From Pseudomonas chlororaphis (GTDB taxonomy: Bacteria > Pseudomonadota > Gammaproteobacteria > Pseudomonadales > Pseudomonadaceae): a DNA stretch of 64,000 bases. The stretch covers positions 62,001 through 126,000 of the forward strand of contig NZ_JSFK01000026.1 in the NCBI RefSeq assembly GCF_000783395.1, in the 5' to 3' direction. The translations under genes were made by a program, and so were the position numbers. The notes under the pieces are model-generated. The model was not told where the DNA came from, made no database searches, and was given only the letters and a program-made list of their open reading frames with translations. Of this stretch, positions 1 to 8,916 are shown piece after piece (positions within the stretch are counted from its first letter, which is position 1; the number at the start of each line of letters is the position of its first letter).

Positions 1-2332
1 GGTCTTTCCACAGATCGTCCAGCACGCGCAGCACGATTTGTTTCTCGAACGAGCGCAGCGCTTCGGCACCGGCCTGATCTTCTTTTTCGTTGTACGCCGC
101 CATCAGCTCGGTCATGAGCTTCTCGCGCAGGGTTTCTTCGTACAGATGATCGTCTTCGTCGAGCCATTGCTGGATCGGCAGTGTCACGCCGAAATCGCTG
201 GCAATCGAGGCTTCCAGACCGGCCACGTCCCACTGCTCTGGCAGCGACTGCGGTGGAATATGGGCGCTGACGGTAGCGTTGAGCACGTCCTGACGGAAAT
301 CGGCGATGGTTTCACCGATGTTGTCGGCGGCCAGCAACGTGTTACGCATGTGATAAATCACTTTACGCTGTTCGTTGTTTACGTCGTCGAACTCGAGCAG
401 TTGCTTACGGATGTCGAAGTTGCGGCCTTCAACCTTGCGCTGCGCCTTCTCGATCGCGTTGGTCACCATGCGGTGTTCGATCGCTTCGCCCGGCTGCATG
501 CCCAAGGCTTTCATGAAGTTCTTCACCCGGTCAGAGGCGAAAATGCGCATCAGGCTGTCTTCCAGCGACAGGTAGAAGCGGCTCGAACCAGCATCACCCT
601 GACGACCGGCACGGCCACGCAGCTGGTTGTCGATACGACGGGATTCGTGACGCTCGGACGCGATCACCTGCAAACCGCCGGATTCCAGCACTTGCTGGTG
701 ACGTTTCTGCCAGTCGGCCTTGATCTGGGCAATCTGCTCAGGGGTCGGGTTTTCCAGCGACGCGACTTCAACTTCCCAGTTACCGCCCAACAGGATGTCG
801 GTACCACGACCAGCCATGTTGGTGGCGATGGTCAGAGCGCCCGGACGACCGGCCTGCGCGATGATCTCGGCTTCTTTTTCGTGGAACTTGGCGTTGAGAA
901 CCTTGTGTTCGATGCCTTCCTTCACGAGCAATGCGGACATGTGCTCGGAGGTTTCGATGGTGGCAGTACCCACCAGCACCGGACGACCGGCAGCCATGCT
1001 TTCCTTGATGTCCGTAACGATCGCCGCGTATTTCTCTTCGGCGGTCAGGAACACCAGGTCGTTGAAGTCTTTACGCGCCAACGGTTTGTTCGGCGGAATG
1101 ACCATGACTTCCAGACCATAGATCTGGTGGAATTCGAACGCTTCGGTGTCAGCAGTACCGGTCATGCCGGACAGCTTGGTGTACAGACGGAAGTAGTTCT
1201 GGAACGTGGTCGACGCTAGGGTCTGGCTCTCGGCCTGGATGTTCAGGCCTTCCTTGGCTTCGATGGCCTGGTGCAGGCCTTCGGACAGACGGCGACCCGG
1301 CATGGTACGGCCGGTGTGTTCGTCGACCAGTACGACCTGGCCGTCCTGCACGATGTATTCGATGTTGCGATTGAACAGCTTGTGCGCACGCAGGCCGGCA
1401 TACACGTGGGTCAACAGGCCCAGATTATGCGCCGAGTACAGACTCTCGCCTTCAGCCAGCAGGCCGACGCGGGTGAGCATGTCTTCGATGAACTGGTGAC
1501 CGGCTTCGTTGAGTTCGACCTGACGGGTCTTCTCGTCAACGGTGTAGTGGCCAGCCTTGGTGACTTCGCCTTCGACTTCTTCAACGTGCAGTTCCAGCTG
1601 CGGGATCAGTTTATTGATCTCCATGTACAGCTTGGAGCTGTCCTCGGCCTGACCGGAGATGATCAGCGGGGTACGCGCTTCGTCGATGAGGATGGAGTCG
1701 ACTTCGTCGATCACGGCAAAGTTGAGTTCGCGCTGGAATTTTTCTTCCATGCTGAACGCCATGTTGTCGCGCAGGTAGTCGAAACCGAATTCGTTGTTGG
1801 TGCCGTAGGTGATGTCGGCGGCGTAGGCCAGACGTTTCTCTTCCGGCGGCTGGAACGGCGTCACGACGCCGACGGTCAGGCCGAGGAATTCATACAGCGG
1901 ACGCATCCAGTTGGCGTCACGACGCGCCAGGTAGTCGTTCACCGTCACAACGTGCACGCCCTTGCCGGACAGTGCGTTGAGGTAAACACCCAGGGTCGCT
2001 ACGAGGGTTTTACCCTCACCGGTGCGCATTTCGGCGATCTTGCCTTCGTGCAAGGTCATGCCACCGACGAGTTGCACGTCGAAGTGGCGCATACCCATGA
2101 TGCGCTTGCCGGCTTCGCGGGCGACCGCAAAGGCTTCTGGCAACAGCTTGTCGAGGGTTTCCCCTTTGGCGATGCGAGCCTTGAACTCATTGGTCTTGGC
2201 GCGCAATTGATCGTCCGAAAGGGCCACCATTTGCTCTTCGAAGGCATTGACGAGCTGCACCGTCTTGAGCATGCGTTTGACTTCACGCTCGTTCTTGCTT
2301 CCAAAAAGTTTCTTTAACAAAGGCGCAAACAT
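1..2332 (-). CDS. secA: Preprotein translocase ATPase SecA (3' end beyond window)
   Basis: SecA is the cytosolic motor ATPase that pushes unfolded preproteins through the SecYEG channel. The reverse strand opens at an ATG at 2330-2332 with the SecA N-terminus MFAPLLKKLFGSKNE and stays open to the window edge, about 777 codons. Walker A (MRTGEGKT) falls at residues 102-109, the same numbering as E. coli SecA, and the DEVDSILIDEART segment follows near 1680-1715. Usual length is a little over 900 residues, so the last ~135 (C-terminal linker and zinc finger) lie outside the window. The gene is divergent from dciA, as in other Pseudomonas. An open frame on the opposite strand (38-1219) is only its shadow. 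Confidence 0.97.
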   Translation of the reverse strand, partial: MFAPLLKKLFGSKNEREVKRMLKTVQLVNAFEEQMVALSDDQLRAKTNEFKARIAKGETLDKLLPEAFAVAREAGKRIMGMRHFDVQLVGGMTLHEGKIAEMRTGEGKTLVATLGVYLNALSGKGVHVVTVNDYLARRDANWMRPLYEFLGLTVGVVTPFQPPEEKRLAYAADITYGTNNEFGFDYLRDNMAFSMEEKFQRELNFAVIDEVDSILIDEARTPLIISGQAEDSSKLYMEINKLIPQLELHVEEVEGEVTKAGHYTVDEKTRQVELNEAGHQFIEDMLTRVGLLAEGESLYSAHNLGLLTHVYAGLRAHKLFNRNIEYIVQDGQVVLVDEHTGRTMPGRRLSEGLHQAIEAKEGLNIQAESQTLASTTFQNYFRLYTKLSGMTGTADTEAFEFHQIYGLEVMVIPPNKPLARKDFNDLVFLTAEEKYAAIVTDIKESMAAGRPVLVGTATIETSEHMSALLVKEGIEHKVLNAKFHEKEAEIIAQAGRPGALTIATNMAGRGTDILLGGNWEVEVASLENPTPEQIAQIKADWQKRHQQVLESGGLQVIASERHESRRIDNQLRGRAGRQGDAGSSRFYLSLEDSLMRIFASDRVKNFMKALGMQPGEAIEHRMVTNAIEKAQRKVEGRNFDIRKQLLEFDDVNNEQRKVIYHMRNTLLAADNIGETIADFRQDVLNATVSAHIPPQSLPEQWDVAGLEASIASDFGVTLPIQQWLDEDDHLYEETLREKLMTELMAAYNEKEDQAGAEALRSFEKQIVLRVLDDLWKD

Positions 2333-2640
2333 ATCGGCAGGATCTTCCACACTAAAGGGATGGAGGGCGGCCCCGTGAGCGTCGCCCGTGCAGCCCTCAT
2401 GGCCGCATGCGAACGAGCATTCTACCCGGAAACGGAAGTGAGGAAAGTGGCGATGTTCCACGATGCTGGCACTGCGCTTTGACGGGGCTCACTTAAAATA
2501 GGGGCGTTTTGCTCAACTTCAAGTCATACAAGGAAGAAGTTAGTCGTTGATTTAATGGGTAAAGCGGGGGCAAAAGCAATGGGCGAGTGAAATAGTGCTT
2601 TCTGCTACCATGGCGTTTCTGTTACTTCAGGTGTTCGATC
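2333..2640. promoter_or_regulatory. Divergent secA/dciA intergenic region
   Basis: This 308-base gap lies between the divergent starts of secA and dciA, so it must carry both promoters. A GC-rich patch (about 2360-2410) is followed by a more AT-rich stretch (about 2490-2600). I see no convincing -35/-10 pair, small gene or RNA element. Confidence 0.5.
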
Positions 2641-3096
2641 ATGGCATTTCGCCCTCTTACGGCCAGAGCACCCGCCGTTTTGCTACGCGAAGCCAAGCCG
2701 CTCAAAGCCATCCTCGGCCATGCCCAGCGATTGGGGCATTTGCAACGCCTGCTCGAAAGCCAACTGCAACCTGCCGCCCGTGAACATTGCCATGTAGCGT
2801 CGTGGCGTGAGGGCAGTCTGTTGCTGATTGTCACCGATGGCCACTGGGCCACACGTCTGCGTTACCAGCAAAAACGCTTGCAGCGACAATTGCAGATGTT
2901 TGACGAGTTCGCCAGTTTGACGCGGATTCTGTTCAAGGTGCAGCCGCCGACGGTTCAACGTGGCGCGGCCGGGCACACGATGGATTTGTCCACGGATGCC
3001 GCGGCGACGATTCAGGCCACGGCGGACGGGATCACTGATCCGGGGTTGCGCGCGGCGCTGGAGCGTCTGGCGGCGCACGCCAAGGCCAAAACCTGA
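2641..3096 (+). CDS. dciA: DciA/DUF721 family replicative-helicase loader
   Basis: DciA is the helicase operator that replaced DnaC in most bacteria and helps load DnaB at the origin. The 151-residue product begins MAFRPLTARAPAVLL and has the DUF721 core (residues ~12-100: REAKPLKAILGHAQRLGHLQRLL, WREGSLLLIVTDGHWATRLRYQ, LQMFDEFASLTRILFKVQPP) followed by a low-complexity Ala/Thr/Asp tail. Length and position opposite secA fit the Pseudomonas locus. The ribosome binding site before 2641 is weak (CAGGTG). A REP-type hairpin follows 8 bases after the stop and probably ends transcription. Confidence 0.85.
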   Translation: MAFRPLTARAPAVLLREAKPLKAILGHAQRLGHLQRLLESQLQPAAREHCHVASWREGSLLLIVTDGHWATRLRYQQKRLQRQLQMFDEFASLTRILFKVQPPTVQRGAAGHTMDLSTDAAATIQATADGITDPGLRAALERLAAHAKAKT

Positions 3097-3104
3097 AGAA
3101 AAAA

Positions 3105-3183
3105 CAAAAGATCGCAGCCTGCGGCAACTCCTACAGATGAAACGCAATTCTCCTGTAGGAGTTGCCGCAGGCTGCGATCTTTG
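3105..3183. repeat. REP-type inverted repeat between convergent dciA and DUF853 gene
   Basis: A nearly perfect inverted repeat with arms of about 31 bases (left 3105-3136, right 3153-3183; core GATCGCAGCCTGCGGCAACT) separated by 16 bases. It is the typical extragenic palindrome of P. fluorescens genomes. It starts after dciA and stops 4 bases before the end of the convergent DUF853 gene, so it can act as a bidirectional terminator. Confidence 0.85.
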
Positions 3184-3186
3184 CTT

Positions 3187-4674
3187 TTAGCGGCGTTTGC
3201 TGCCTCCGAGTAATGAGCCCATCAAACCGCGCACCAGTTGTTTGCCAAGGTTATTGGCAGCTTGGCGCATGGCCGACTTCAGCGCCTGCCCGGCTGCCGT
3301 CCCGAGAAACTCCCCTGCCCTGTCGGCCAGGCTCGGTTCTTCAACTGCTGGCTTACCCGCTGGCACCTCGGCCTCCGGCGCCAGCCCTTTACGCCCCATC
3401 AGAATTTCATACGCCGACTCGCGATCAATCGGCTTGTCATAGCGCCCCTTGAACGGCGAGCCGGCAATCAGCAACGTCCGTTCGGTTTCAGTCAACGGCC
3501 CGATTCGCGATTGCGGTGGCGCCACGAGTACGCGCTGGACCATCTCCGGCGTGCCTTTCTCCGTCAGCGTCCCCACCAACGCCTCGCCAATCCCCAACTC
3601 GGTCAACACCGACAAACTGTCGAACGCCGGATTCGGCCGGAAGCCGTCCGCCACCGCACGGAGGGATTTCTGTTCTTTGGCGGTAAACGCGCGCAAACCA
3701 TGCTGGATGCGCAAGCCGAGTTGCGCCAGCACGTCATCCGGCAAATCCGCCGGTGATTGCGTGACGAAATACACACCAACGCCTTTGGAGCGGATCAGGC
3801 GCACCACTTGCTCGAGGCGCTCCTGCAAGGCCTTGGGCGTATCGCCAAACAATAAATGCGCCTCATCGAAAAACAACGCCAGCAGCGGTTTATCGGCATC
3901 GCCGCGCTCCGGCAACTGTTCGAACAACTCAGCCAGCAGCCACAACAGGAACGTTGCGTAGACCTTCGGCGCCTCGTGTACCAGACGACTGGCGTCGAGC
4001 AAGTGAATGCGCCCACGGCCATCGGCAGTCGGTTGCAGAATGTCTTCGAGTTGCAGCGCTGGTTCACCGAACAGGGCTTCGGCGCCCTGCTGCTCGAGGA
4101 TCGCCAAGCGACGCAACAGCGCCTGACTGGAGCCGGTGGTCATCAGCGCCGCGTCATCGCCCAACAGCTGCGGATTGTCCTTGAGGTGATTGAGCAGCGC
4201 TTTCAGGTCTTTCAGATCCAGCAGCAAGAGGCCTTCGCGGTCGGCGACTTTGAACGCTGCGTAGAGCGCCGACTGTTGACTATCGGTCAGCTCCAGCAGG
4301 CTGCCGATCAGCAGCGGGCCCATTTCGCTCAGCGTGGTGCGCAATGGATGACCGGACTCACCGTGGATATCCCACAAGGTCACCGGATAGGCTTGCGGCT
4401 TGAAGTTGAGCCACGGCATTCCGGCAATGCGCTCGGCGACCTTGCCCTGCGGATTGCCGGCGGCACCGAGGCCGCACAGATCGCCCTTGATGTCCGCGGC
4501 AAACACCGCGACCCCGGCGTCACTGAACGCCTCGGCCAAACGCTGCAAAGTGACGGTTTTACCGGTACCGGTGGCGCCGGCGACCAGTCCGTGGCGGTTC
4601 GCCAGGCGCATGGCCTGAGCAATCTGCTGGCCCGCGAGATCGGCGCCGATTACGAGTTGCGAGGAGTCAGGCAT
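3187..4674 (-). CDS. DUF853 / YjgR-family HerA-like ATPase
   Basis: A 495-residue cytosolic P-loop ATPase of the DUF853 (E. coli YjgR) family, related to HerA/FtsK-type DNA pumps; physiological role unknown. Walker A is GATGTGKT at residues 33-40 and a Walker B/DEAH motif (LLALFFDEAH) lies at 264-273, followed by an arginine-rich ATPase core (FVTQSPADLPDDVLAQLG). The tail from ~420 is less conserved, with an Ala/Gly-rich end (GTAAGQALKSAMRQAANNLG). I chose the ATG at 4672-4674 because GGGTGA lies just upstream; a TTG four codons earlier (4686) is possible but less likely. Monocistronic, convergent with dciA. Confidence 0.85.
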   Translation of the reverse strand: MPDSSQLVIGADLAGQQIAQAMRLANRHGLVAGATGTGKTVTLQRLAEAFSDAGVAVFAADIKGDLCGLGAAGNPQGKVAERIAGMPWLNFKPQAYPVTLWDIHGESGHPLRTTLSEMGPLLIGSLLELTDSQQSALYAAFKVADREGLLLLDLKDLKALLNHLKDNPQLLGDDAALMTTGSSQALLRRLAILEQQGAEALFGEPALQLEDILQPTADGRGRIHLLDASRLVHEAPKVYATFLLWLLAELFEQLPERGDADKPLLALFFDEAHLLFGDTPKALQERLEQVVRLIRSKGVGVYFVTQSPADLPDDVLAQLGLRIQHGLRAFTAKEQKSLRAVADGFRPNPAFDSLSVLTELGIGEALVGTLTEKGTPEMVQRVLVAPPQSRIGPLTETERTLLIAGSPFKGRYDKPIDRESAYEILMGRKGLAPEAEVPAGKPAVEEPSLADRAGEFLGTAAGQALKSAMRQAANNLGKQLVRGLMGSLLGGSKRR

Positions 4675-4863
4675 TTTGTCACCCAATGGTTAATCTTTGA
4701 TTACGCATGGCCGATAAAGAAGAGTGAGAGACCCGACCACAAGTCAGGCCGGACATTTCCCTAAGGAGAGACGGAAATATCAGCTTGTTTTCACCCTTGC
4801 CCATTTTGCGCGCTTCTATAAAAGCACGCCCTGGACATTAAGACCTTAGCGGAACCCCAAGCC

Positions 4864-6753
4864 ATGAACAAAAATCTGCGCTTCAGCCATAAAATTTTGC
4901 TTGCCGCCGCCCTCATCGTCATCGCCGCCTTCGCCTCGTTTACGCTGTACAACGACTGGCTACAGCGCAATGCGATCCGCGATGACCTGAACAACTATCT
5001 CAACGAGATGGGCGAGGTCACTGCCGGCAATATCCAGACCTGGCTCAACGGTCGCATTCTGCTGATCGAGAACGCCGCCCAGAACATCGCCATCAACCCC
5101 GAGCCTGCCAACGTCGCCAGTCTGCTGGAACAGAAAGCCCTGACGTCGACGTTCATGGCGTCCTACCTCGGTGATGCCACCGGCCACTTCACCATCCGCC
5201 CGGATGCGAAGATGCCGGACGGTTTCGATCCACGGGTGCGCCCTTGGTATAAAGGTGCCGAGAGCAGCAGCACCTCGACCCTGACCGAACCGTACATCGA
5301 CGCTGCCACCGGCCAGTTGATCATTTCCATCGCCACCGCCTCGAAAAGGGCCGGTCAGAGCGTGGGTGTGGTTGGCGGCGACTTGAGCCTGCAATCGCTG
5401 GTCGACACCCTCGCCGCCCGGGATTTCGACGGCATGGGTTATGTGTTCCTGGTCAGCGCCGACGGCAAGATCCTCGTGCACCCGGACAAGGCGTTGGTGA
5501 TGAAATCACTGAAAGAAGCCTATCCGCAGGACACCCCACGCATCAGCAGCGACTTCAGTGAAGTCACCGTCGACGGCAAAACCCGCATCGTCACCTTCGC
5601 GCCGATCAAAGGCCTGCCGTCGGTGAACTGGTACATCGGCCTGTCGGTGGATAAAGACCAGGCGTTCGCGATGCTCAGCGAATTCCGCACCTCCGCAGTG
5701 ATCGCGACCGTGATTGCCGTGGCGATTATCATTGCCCTGCTCGGCATGCTGATCCGCCTGCTGATCCAGCCGCTGCATGTGATGACCCGCGCCATGGAAG
5801 ACATCGCCGACGGCGAAGGCGACCTGACCAAACGCCTGACCATTGTCAATAACGATGAATTCGGCGTACTCGGTACTGCGTTCAACCGGTTCGTCGAGCG
5901 CATTCACACCTCAATCCGCGAAGTGTCTTCGGCAACCGGTCAGGTTAACGAAGTCGCCCTGCGCGTGGTCGCTGCGTCGAACTCGTCGATGTACAACTCC
6001 GATCAGCAAGCCTCGCGCACCAGCAGTGTCGCTGCAGCGATCAATCAGCTTGGTGCTGCGGCGCAGGAAATCGCCCGCAATGCCGCCCAGGCTTCGAATC
6101 AGGCCAGCGACGCACGCGGTCTGGCTGAAGACGGCCAGCAGGTGGTGGATCGCAGCATTAAAGCGATGAATCAACTGTCGAGCATGCTCAGTGCTTCGAG
6201 CAGCAACATCGAGTCGCTGAACAGCAAAACCGTGAACATTGGCCAGATCCTCGAAGTGATCACCAGTATTTCCCAGCAAACCAACCTGCTGGCGCTCAAC
6301 GCGGCGATTGAAGCGGCGCGTGCCGGTGAGGCCGGCCGTGGTTTTGCCGTGGTCGCGGATGAGGTGCGCAATCTGGCGCACCGCACCCAGGAATCGGCGC
6401 AGCAGGTGCAGACCATGATCGAGGAGCTGCAAGTCGGCGCCCGTGAATCAGTGAGCACCATGAGCGACAGCCAGCGCCACAGTCAGGACAGCGTAGAGAT
6501 TGCCAACCTTGCCGGGGAGCGCTTGAACAGCGTGACTCAGCGCATTGGCGAGATCGACGGAATGAACCAGTCGGTGGCGACCGCGACCGAGGAGCAGACG
6601 GCGGTAGTCGAGTCGATCAACGTCGATATCACCGAGATCAACACGCTGAACCAGGAAGGCGTGGAGAACCTGCAGGCGACGTTGCGGGCGTGTTCGGACC
6701 TGGAGCAGCAGGCTTCGCGGCTGAAACAACTGGTTGGCAGCTTCCGCATTTAA
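4864..6753 (+). CDS. Methyl-accepting chemotaxis protein, dCache amino-acid receptor type
   Basis: A 629-residue inner-membrane chemoreceptor feeding CheA/CheW. TM1 is at residues ~10-28, the periplasmic dCache domain at ~30-270, TM2 at ~278-300 (VIATVIAVAIIIALLG), HAMP follows, and the signalling hairpin tip is in the ISQQTNLLALNAAIEAARAG segment (~465-490). The ligand domain carries R126, W128, Y129 (RPWY), Y144, D146 (TEPYIDAAT) and D173 (VVGGDLSL), the residues that define amino-acid-binding dCache domains such as PctA; the aromatic at 121 is Phe. This predicts taxis to L-amino acids. It stands alone, with promoter space at 4687-4863, and is followed by an intergenic repeat. Confidence 0.93.
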   Translation: MNKNLRFSHKILLAAALIVIAAFASFTLYNDWLQRNAIRDDLNNYLNEMGEVTAGNIQTWLNGRILLIENAAQNIAINPEPANVASLLEQKALTSTFMASYLGDATGHFTIRPDAKMPDGFDPRVRPWYKGAESSSTSTLTEPYIDAATGQLIISIATASKRAGQSVGVVGGDLSLQSLVDTLAARDFDGMGYVFLVSADGKILVHPDKALVMKSLKEAYPQDTPRISSDFSEVTVDGKTRIVTFAPIKGLPSVNWYIGLSVDKDQAFAMLSEFRTSAVIATVIAVAIIIALLGMLIRLLIQPLHVMTRAMEDIADGEGDLTKRLTIVNNDEFGVLGTAFNRFVERIHTSIREVSSATGQVNEVALRVVAASNSSMYNSDQQASRTSSVAAAINQLGAAAQEIARNAAQASNQASDARGLAEDGQQVVDRSIKAMNQLSSMLSASSSNIESLNSKTVNIGQILEVITSISQQTNLLALNAAIEAARAGEAGRGFAVVADEVRNLAHRTQESAQQVQTMIEELQVGARESVSTMSDSQRHSQDSVEIANLAGERLNSVTQRIGEIDGMNQSVATATEEQTAVVESINVDITEINTLNQEGVENLQATLRACSDLEQQASRLKQLVGSFRI

Positions 6754-6765
6754 GATCAAAGGCCT

Positions 6766-6943
6766 ACCCCCTCACCCCAGCCTCCCGAAACGTCGGACCG
6801 CCCCCAGGGGGGCGAGGGGGAAAGTGAGCCGATCTTCATGCTGTTCAGAACCTGAGTTCGACTGAAGACTTTCAGGTCGATGTATCAAGCCCAAACGCCT
6901 CGATCAGTCCCCTCTCCCTCCGGGAGAGGGTTAGGGTGAGGGC
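6766..6943. repeat. Intergenic repeat, copy A, with inverted GC-rich ends
   Basis: This gap between the chemoreceptor and glycosyltransferase genes is largely filled by a repeat whose ends are inverted (starts CCCCCTCACCCCAGCC, ends GGTTAGGGTGAGGG). Internally it has a GGGGGCGAGGGGGAAA block and a GAGCCGATCTTCATGCTGTT module ending in CCTGAGTTCGACT. The same architecture recurs at 44443-44712 (opposite orientation) and 59900-60063. No coding potential; likely a non-autonomous miniature element or a member of the known P. fluorescens intergenic repeat families, which I cannot name from sequence alone. Confidence 0.8.
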
Positions 6944-7034
6944 GCTCTTCAAACCCACCGCGCAATCCCGACCGAACATCTATTCTTGATAAAGGTCAAC
7001 CAAGGGAGAACCACGCAGCGGAGGGTTGATCACT

Positions 7035-8147
7035 GTGCATATCGCCGACATCACCATGTTCTATGCCCCGGCCAGCGGTGGCGTGCGCACTTATCTGGAT
7101 GCCAAACACCGCCGGCTGGGCGTCAAACCCGGCATTCGCCATAGCCTGCTGATTCCCGGCGCGCACTTCGGCGAACACGACGGCGTTTACACAGTTCCCG
7201 CCCCCGCCCTGCCTTTCGGCAAAGGTTATCGCTTTCCGCTGCGCCTGGCGCCATGGCGAAATGTCCTGCGGGATTTGCAGCCCGATCTGATTGAAGTCGG
7301 CGACCCTTACCTGACGGCCTGGGCCGCGCTGGATGCGCGACGGCAGCTGGATGTGCCGGTGATCGGTTTCTATCACTCGGATCTGCCATTGCTCGTCGGT
7401 AATCGCATGGGCCATTGGCTCACGCCAAATATCGAGGCGTATGTCACCAAGCTTTATGGCAACTTCGACCGGGTGCTCGCACCCAGTCAGGTCATGGCCA
7501 ACAAGCTTACCGACCTCGGCGTACGCAATGTCTTCGTGCAACCGCTAGGCGTTGATCTGCAGACCTTTCACCCCAATGCCCGCGACCCACAACTGCGCAC
7601 AGAACTGGGCATCGCCGAAGACACCCGGCTGCTGATTTTTGCCGGTCGCGGCTCGAAAGAGAAAAATCTGCCGGTACTGCTCAAATGCATGCAGCGCCTC
7701 GGCCCGCGCTATCACTTGCTGCTGGTCGGTTCGTCGATGCCCGTGGCCGTGCCGGACAATGTCAGCGTGATCGATGAATTCTGCCCCGCGCCGCGCGTCG
7801 CGCAGTTGATGGCCAGTGCAGATGCACTGCTGCATGCCGGCGATCAGGAAACCTTCGGTCTGGTGATCCTTGAGGCAATGGCCTGCGGCATTCCGGTGGT
7901 GGCGGTTGCCGCCGGCGCGTTCGAAGAGATCGTCACGGAGTCCTGCGGGCTGCTTTGCACACCGAACAACCCGCAAGCAATGGCCAATGCCGTGCGCGAA
8001 CTGTTGAGTCGCGGCTGTACCAGGCTCGGCGCTCAGGCCCGCCAGCATGTCGAAACTCACTACGCCTGGGACACGGTGGTCGACAGCCTGCTGGGCCACT
8101 ATCACGCCGTGCTCGGGCATACCCTGCCACGGGTGGCCAATGGCTGA
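7035..8147 (+). CDS. GT4-family glycosyltransferase
   Basis: A GT-B fold retaining glycosyltransferase (GT4) of about 370 residues, predicted to transfer a sugar from a nucleotide-sugar to a lipid or glycan acceptor. The N-terminal Rossmann half begins MHIADITMFYAPASGGVRTY with the usual Gly-Gly-Val-x-Thr loop. The C-terminal half has the donor-site EX7E motif in QETFGLVILEAMACG (E272/E280). I take the GTG at 7035 because GGAGGG at 7020-7025 sits 9 bases upstream; the TTG at 7026 is too close. It overlaps the next gene by 8 bases, so the three genes to 9911 are translationally coupled. The acceptor is unknown. Confidence 0.85.
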   Translation: MHIADITMFYAPASGGVRTYLDAKHRRLGVKPGIRHSLLIPGAHFGEHDGVYTVPAPALPFGKGYRFPLRLAPWRNVLRDLQPDLIEVGDPYLTAWAALDARRQLDVPVIGFYHSDLPLLVGNRMGHWLTPNIEAYVTKLYGNFDRVLAPSQVMANKLTDLGVRNVFVQPLGVDLQTFHPNARDPQLRTELGIAEDTRLLIFAGRGSKEKNLPVLLKCMQRLGPRYHLLLVGSSMPVAVPDNVSVIDEFCPAPRVAQLMASADALLHAGDQETFGLVILEAMACGIPVVAVAAGAFEEIVTESCGLLCTPNNPQAMANAVRELLSRGCTRLGAQARQHVETHYAWDTVVDSLLGHYHAVLGHTLPRVANG

Positions 8148-8916
8148 GTCGATGAATCGCCGCGCCCTGTTGTTGGTGCTGCACGACGTGGCCCCGTCGA
8201 CGTGGGCGGATTACCAACCGTTTGTCGAGGCCGTCGACGCGTTGGGCAATGTGCCGATGACGTGGTTGCTCGTACCGGACTTCCACCGGCACAACGCCCT
8301 CGACGATCACCCGGCATTTTGTCGAATGCTCGATGCGCGCGTCGCCCGTGGCGATGAGCTGGCGTTGCATGGTTACTTCCACGATGACCAGGAGCCCGGC
8401 CCGATGACACCGCGCGATTGGTTCATGCGCCGCGTTTACACCCATGAGGGCGAGTTCTATCGTTTGTCCCGTGAAACCGCCCTCGCCCGCCTGCGCGCCG
8501 GCATCGACGTGTTCCAGCACCACGACTGGCCGCTGCACGGTTTCGTTGCCCCGGCATGGTTGATGAGCGACGGCACCCGCCAGGCTTTGCGCGAGCTGCC
8601 GTTGCGCTATACCAGTGATCCGCAGCATCTTTATCGTTTGCCGGAGTTCACCGCCATTGATGCGCCGGGTTTGGTCTGGAGCGCCCGCAGTGCCTGGCGC
8701 CGTGGCCTGTCGAAGATTGTCAGCGAGCAGCGTCAACAGCGCTGGCGCGAGGCGCCGGTGATTCGGCTAGGCTTGCACCCAGTGGACATGCGCCACGATT
8801 TTTCCCGTCATTACTGGCTGCACACCCTCGAACGACTACTGAATGAAGGACGTGTACCGATGAGCAAAATCCACTGGCTCGCCCAACAGCGCGGTCAACA
8901 GGGATGCGCCGCATGA
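8140..8916 (+). CDS. DUF2334 polysaccharide-deacetylase-like protein
   Basis: A 258-residue protein of the DUF2334 branch of the NodB/polysaccharide deacetylase superfamily, which removes acyl groups from amino sugars. Visible signatures are the first-strand LVLHDVAPSTW (putative catalytic/metal Asp), the DELALHGYFHDD motif corresponding to NodB metal-binding HxxxH, and FVAPAWLMSDGT equivalent to motif 3. No signal peptide, so it should act in the cytoplasm, matching the GT4 partner. The ATG at 8140 overlaps the glycosyltransferase stop by 8 bases; an alternative ATG is at 8152. It ends in an ATGA overlap with the next gene. Confidence 0.8.
   Translation: MAESMNRRALLLVLHDVAPSTWADYQPFVEAVDALGNVPMTWLLVPDFHRHNALDDHPAFCRMLDARVARGDELALHGYFHDDQEPGPMTPRDWFMRRVYTHEGEFYRLSRETALARLRAGIDVFQHHDWPLHGFVAPAWLMSDGTRQALRELPLRYTSDPQHLYRLPEFTAIDAPGLVWSARSAWRRGLSKIVSEQRQQRWREAPVIRLGLHPVDMRHDFSRHYWLHTLERLLNEGRVPMSKIHWLAQQRGQQGCAA

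Noticed and set aside
38..1219. 393-codon open frame on the plus strand across secA
   Set aside because: It lies antisense to a clearly conserved SecA reading frame; GC-rich third positions keep the opposite frame open.
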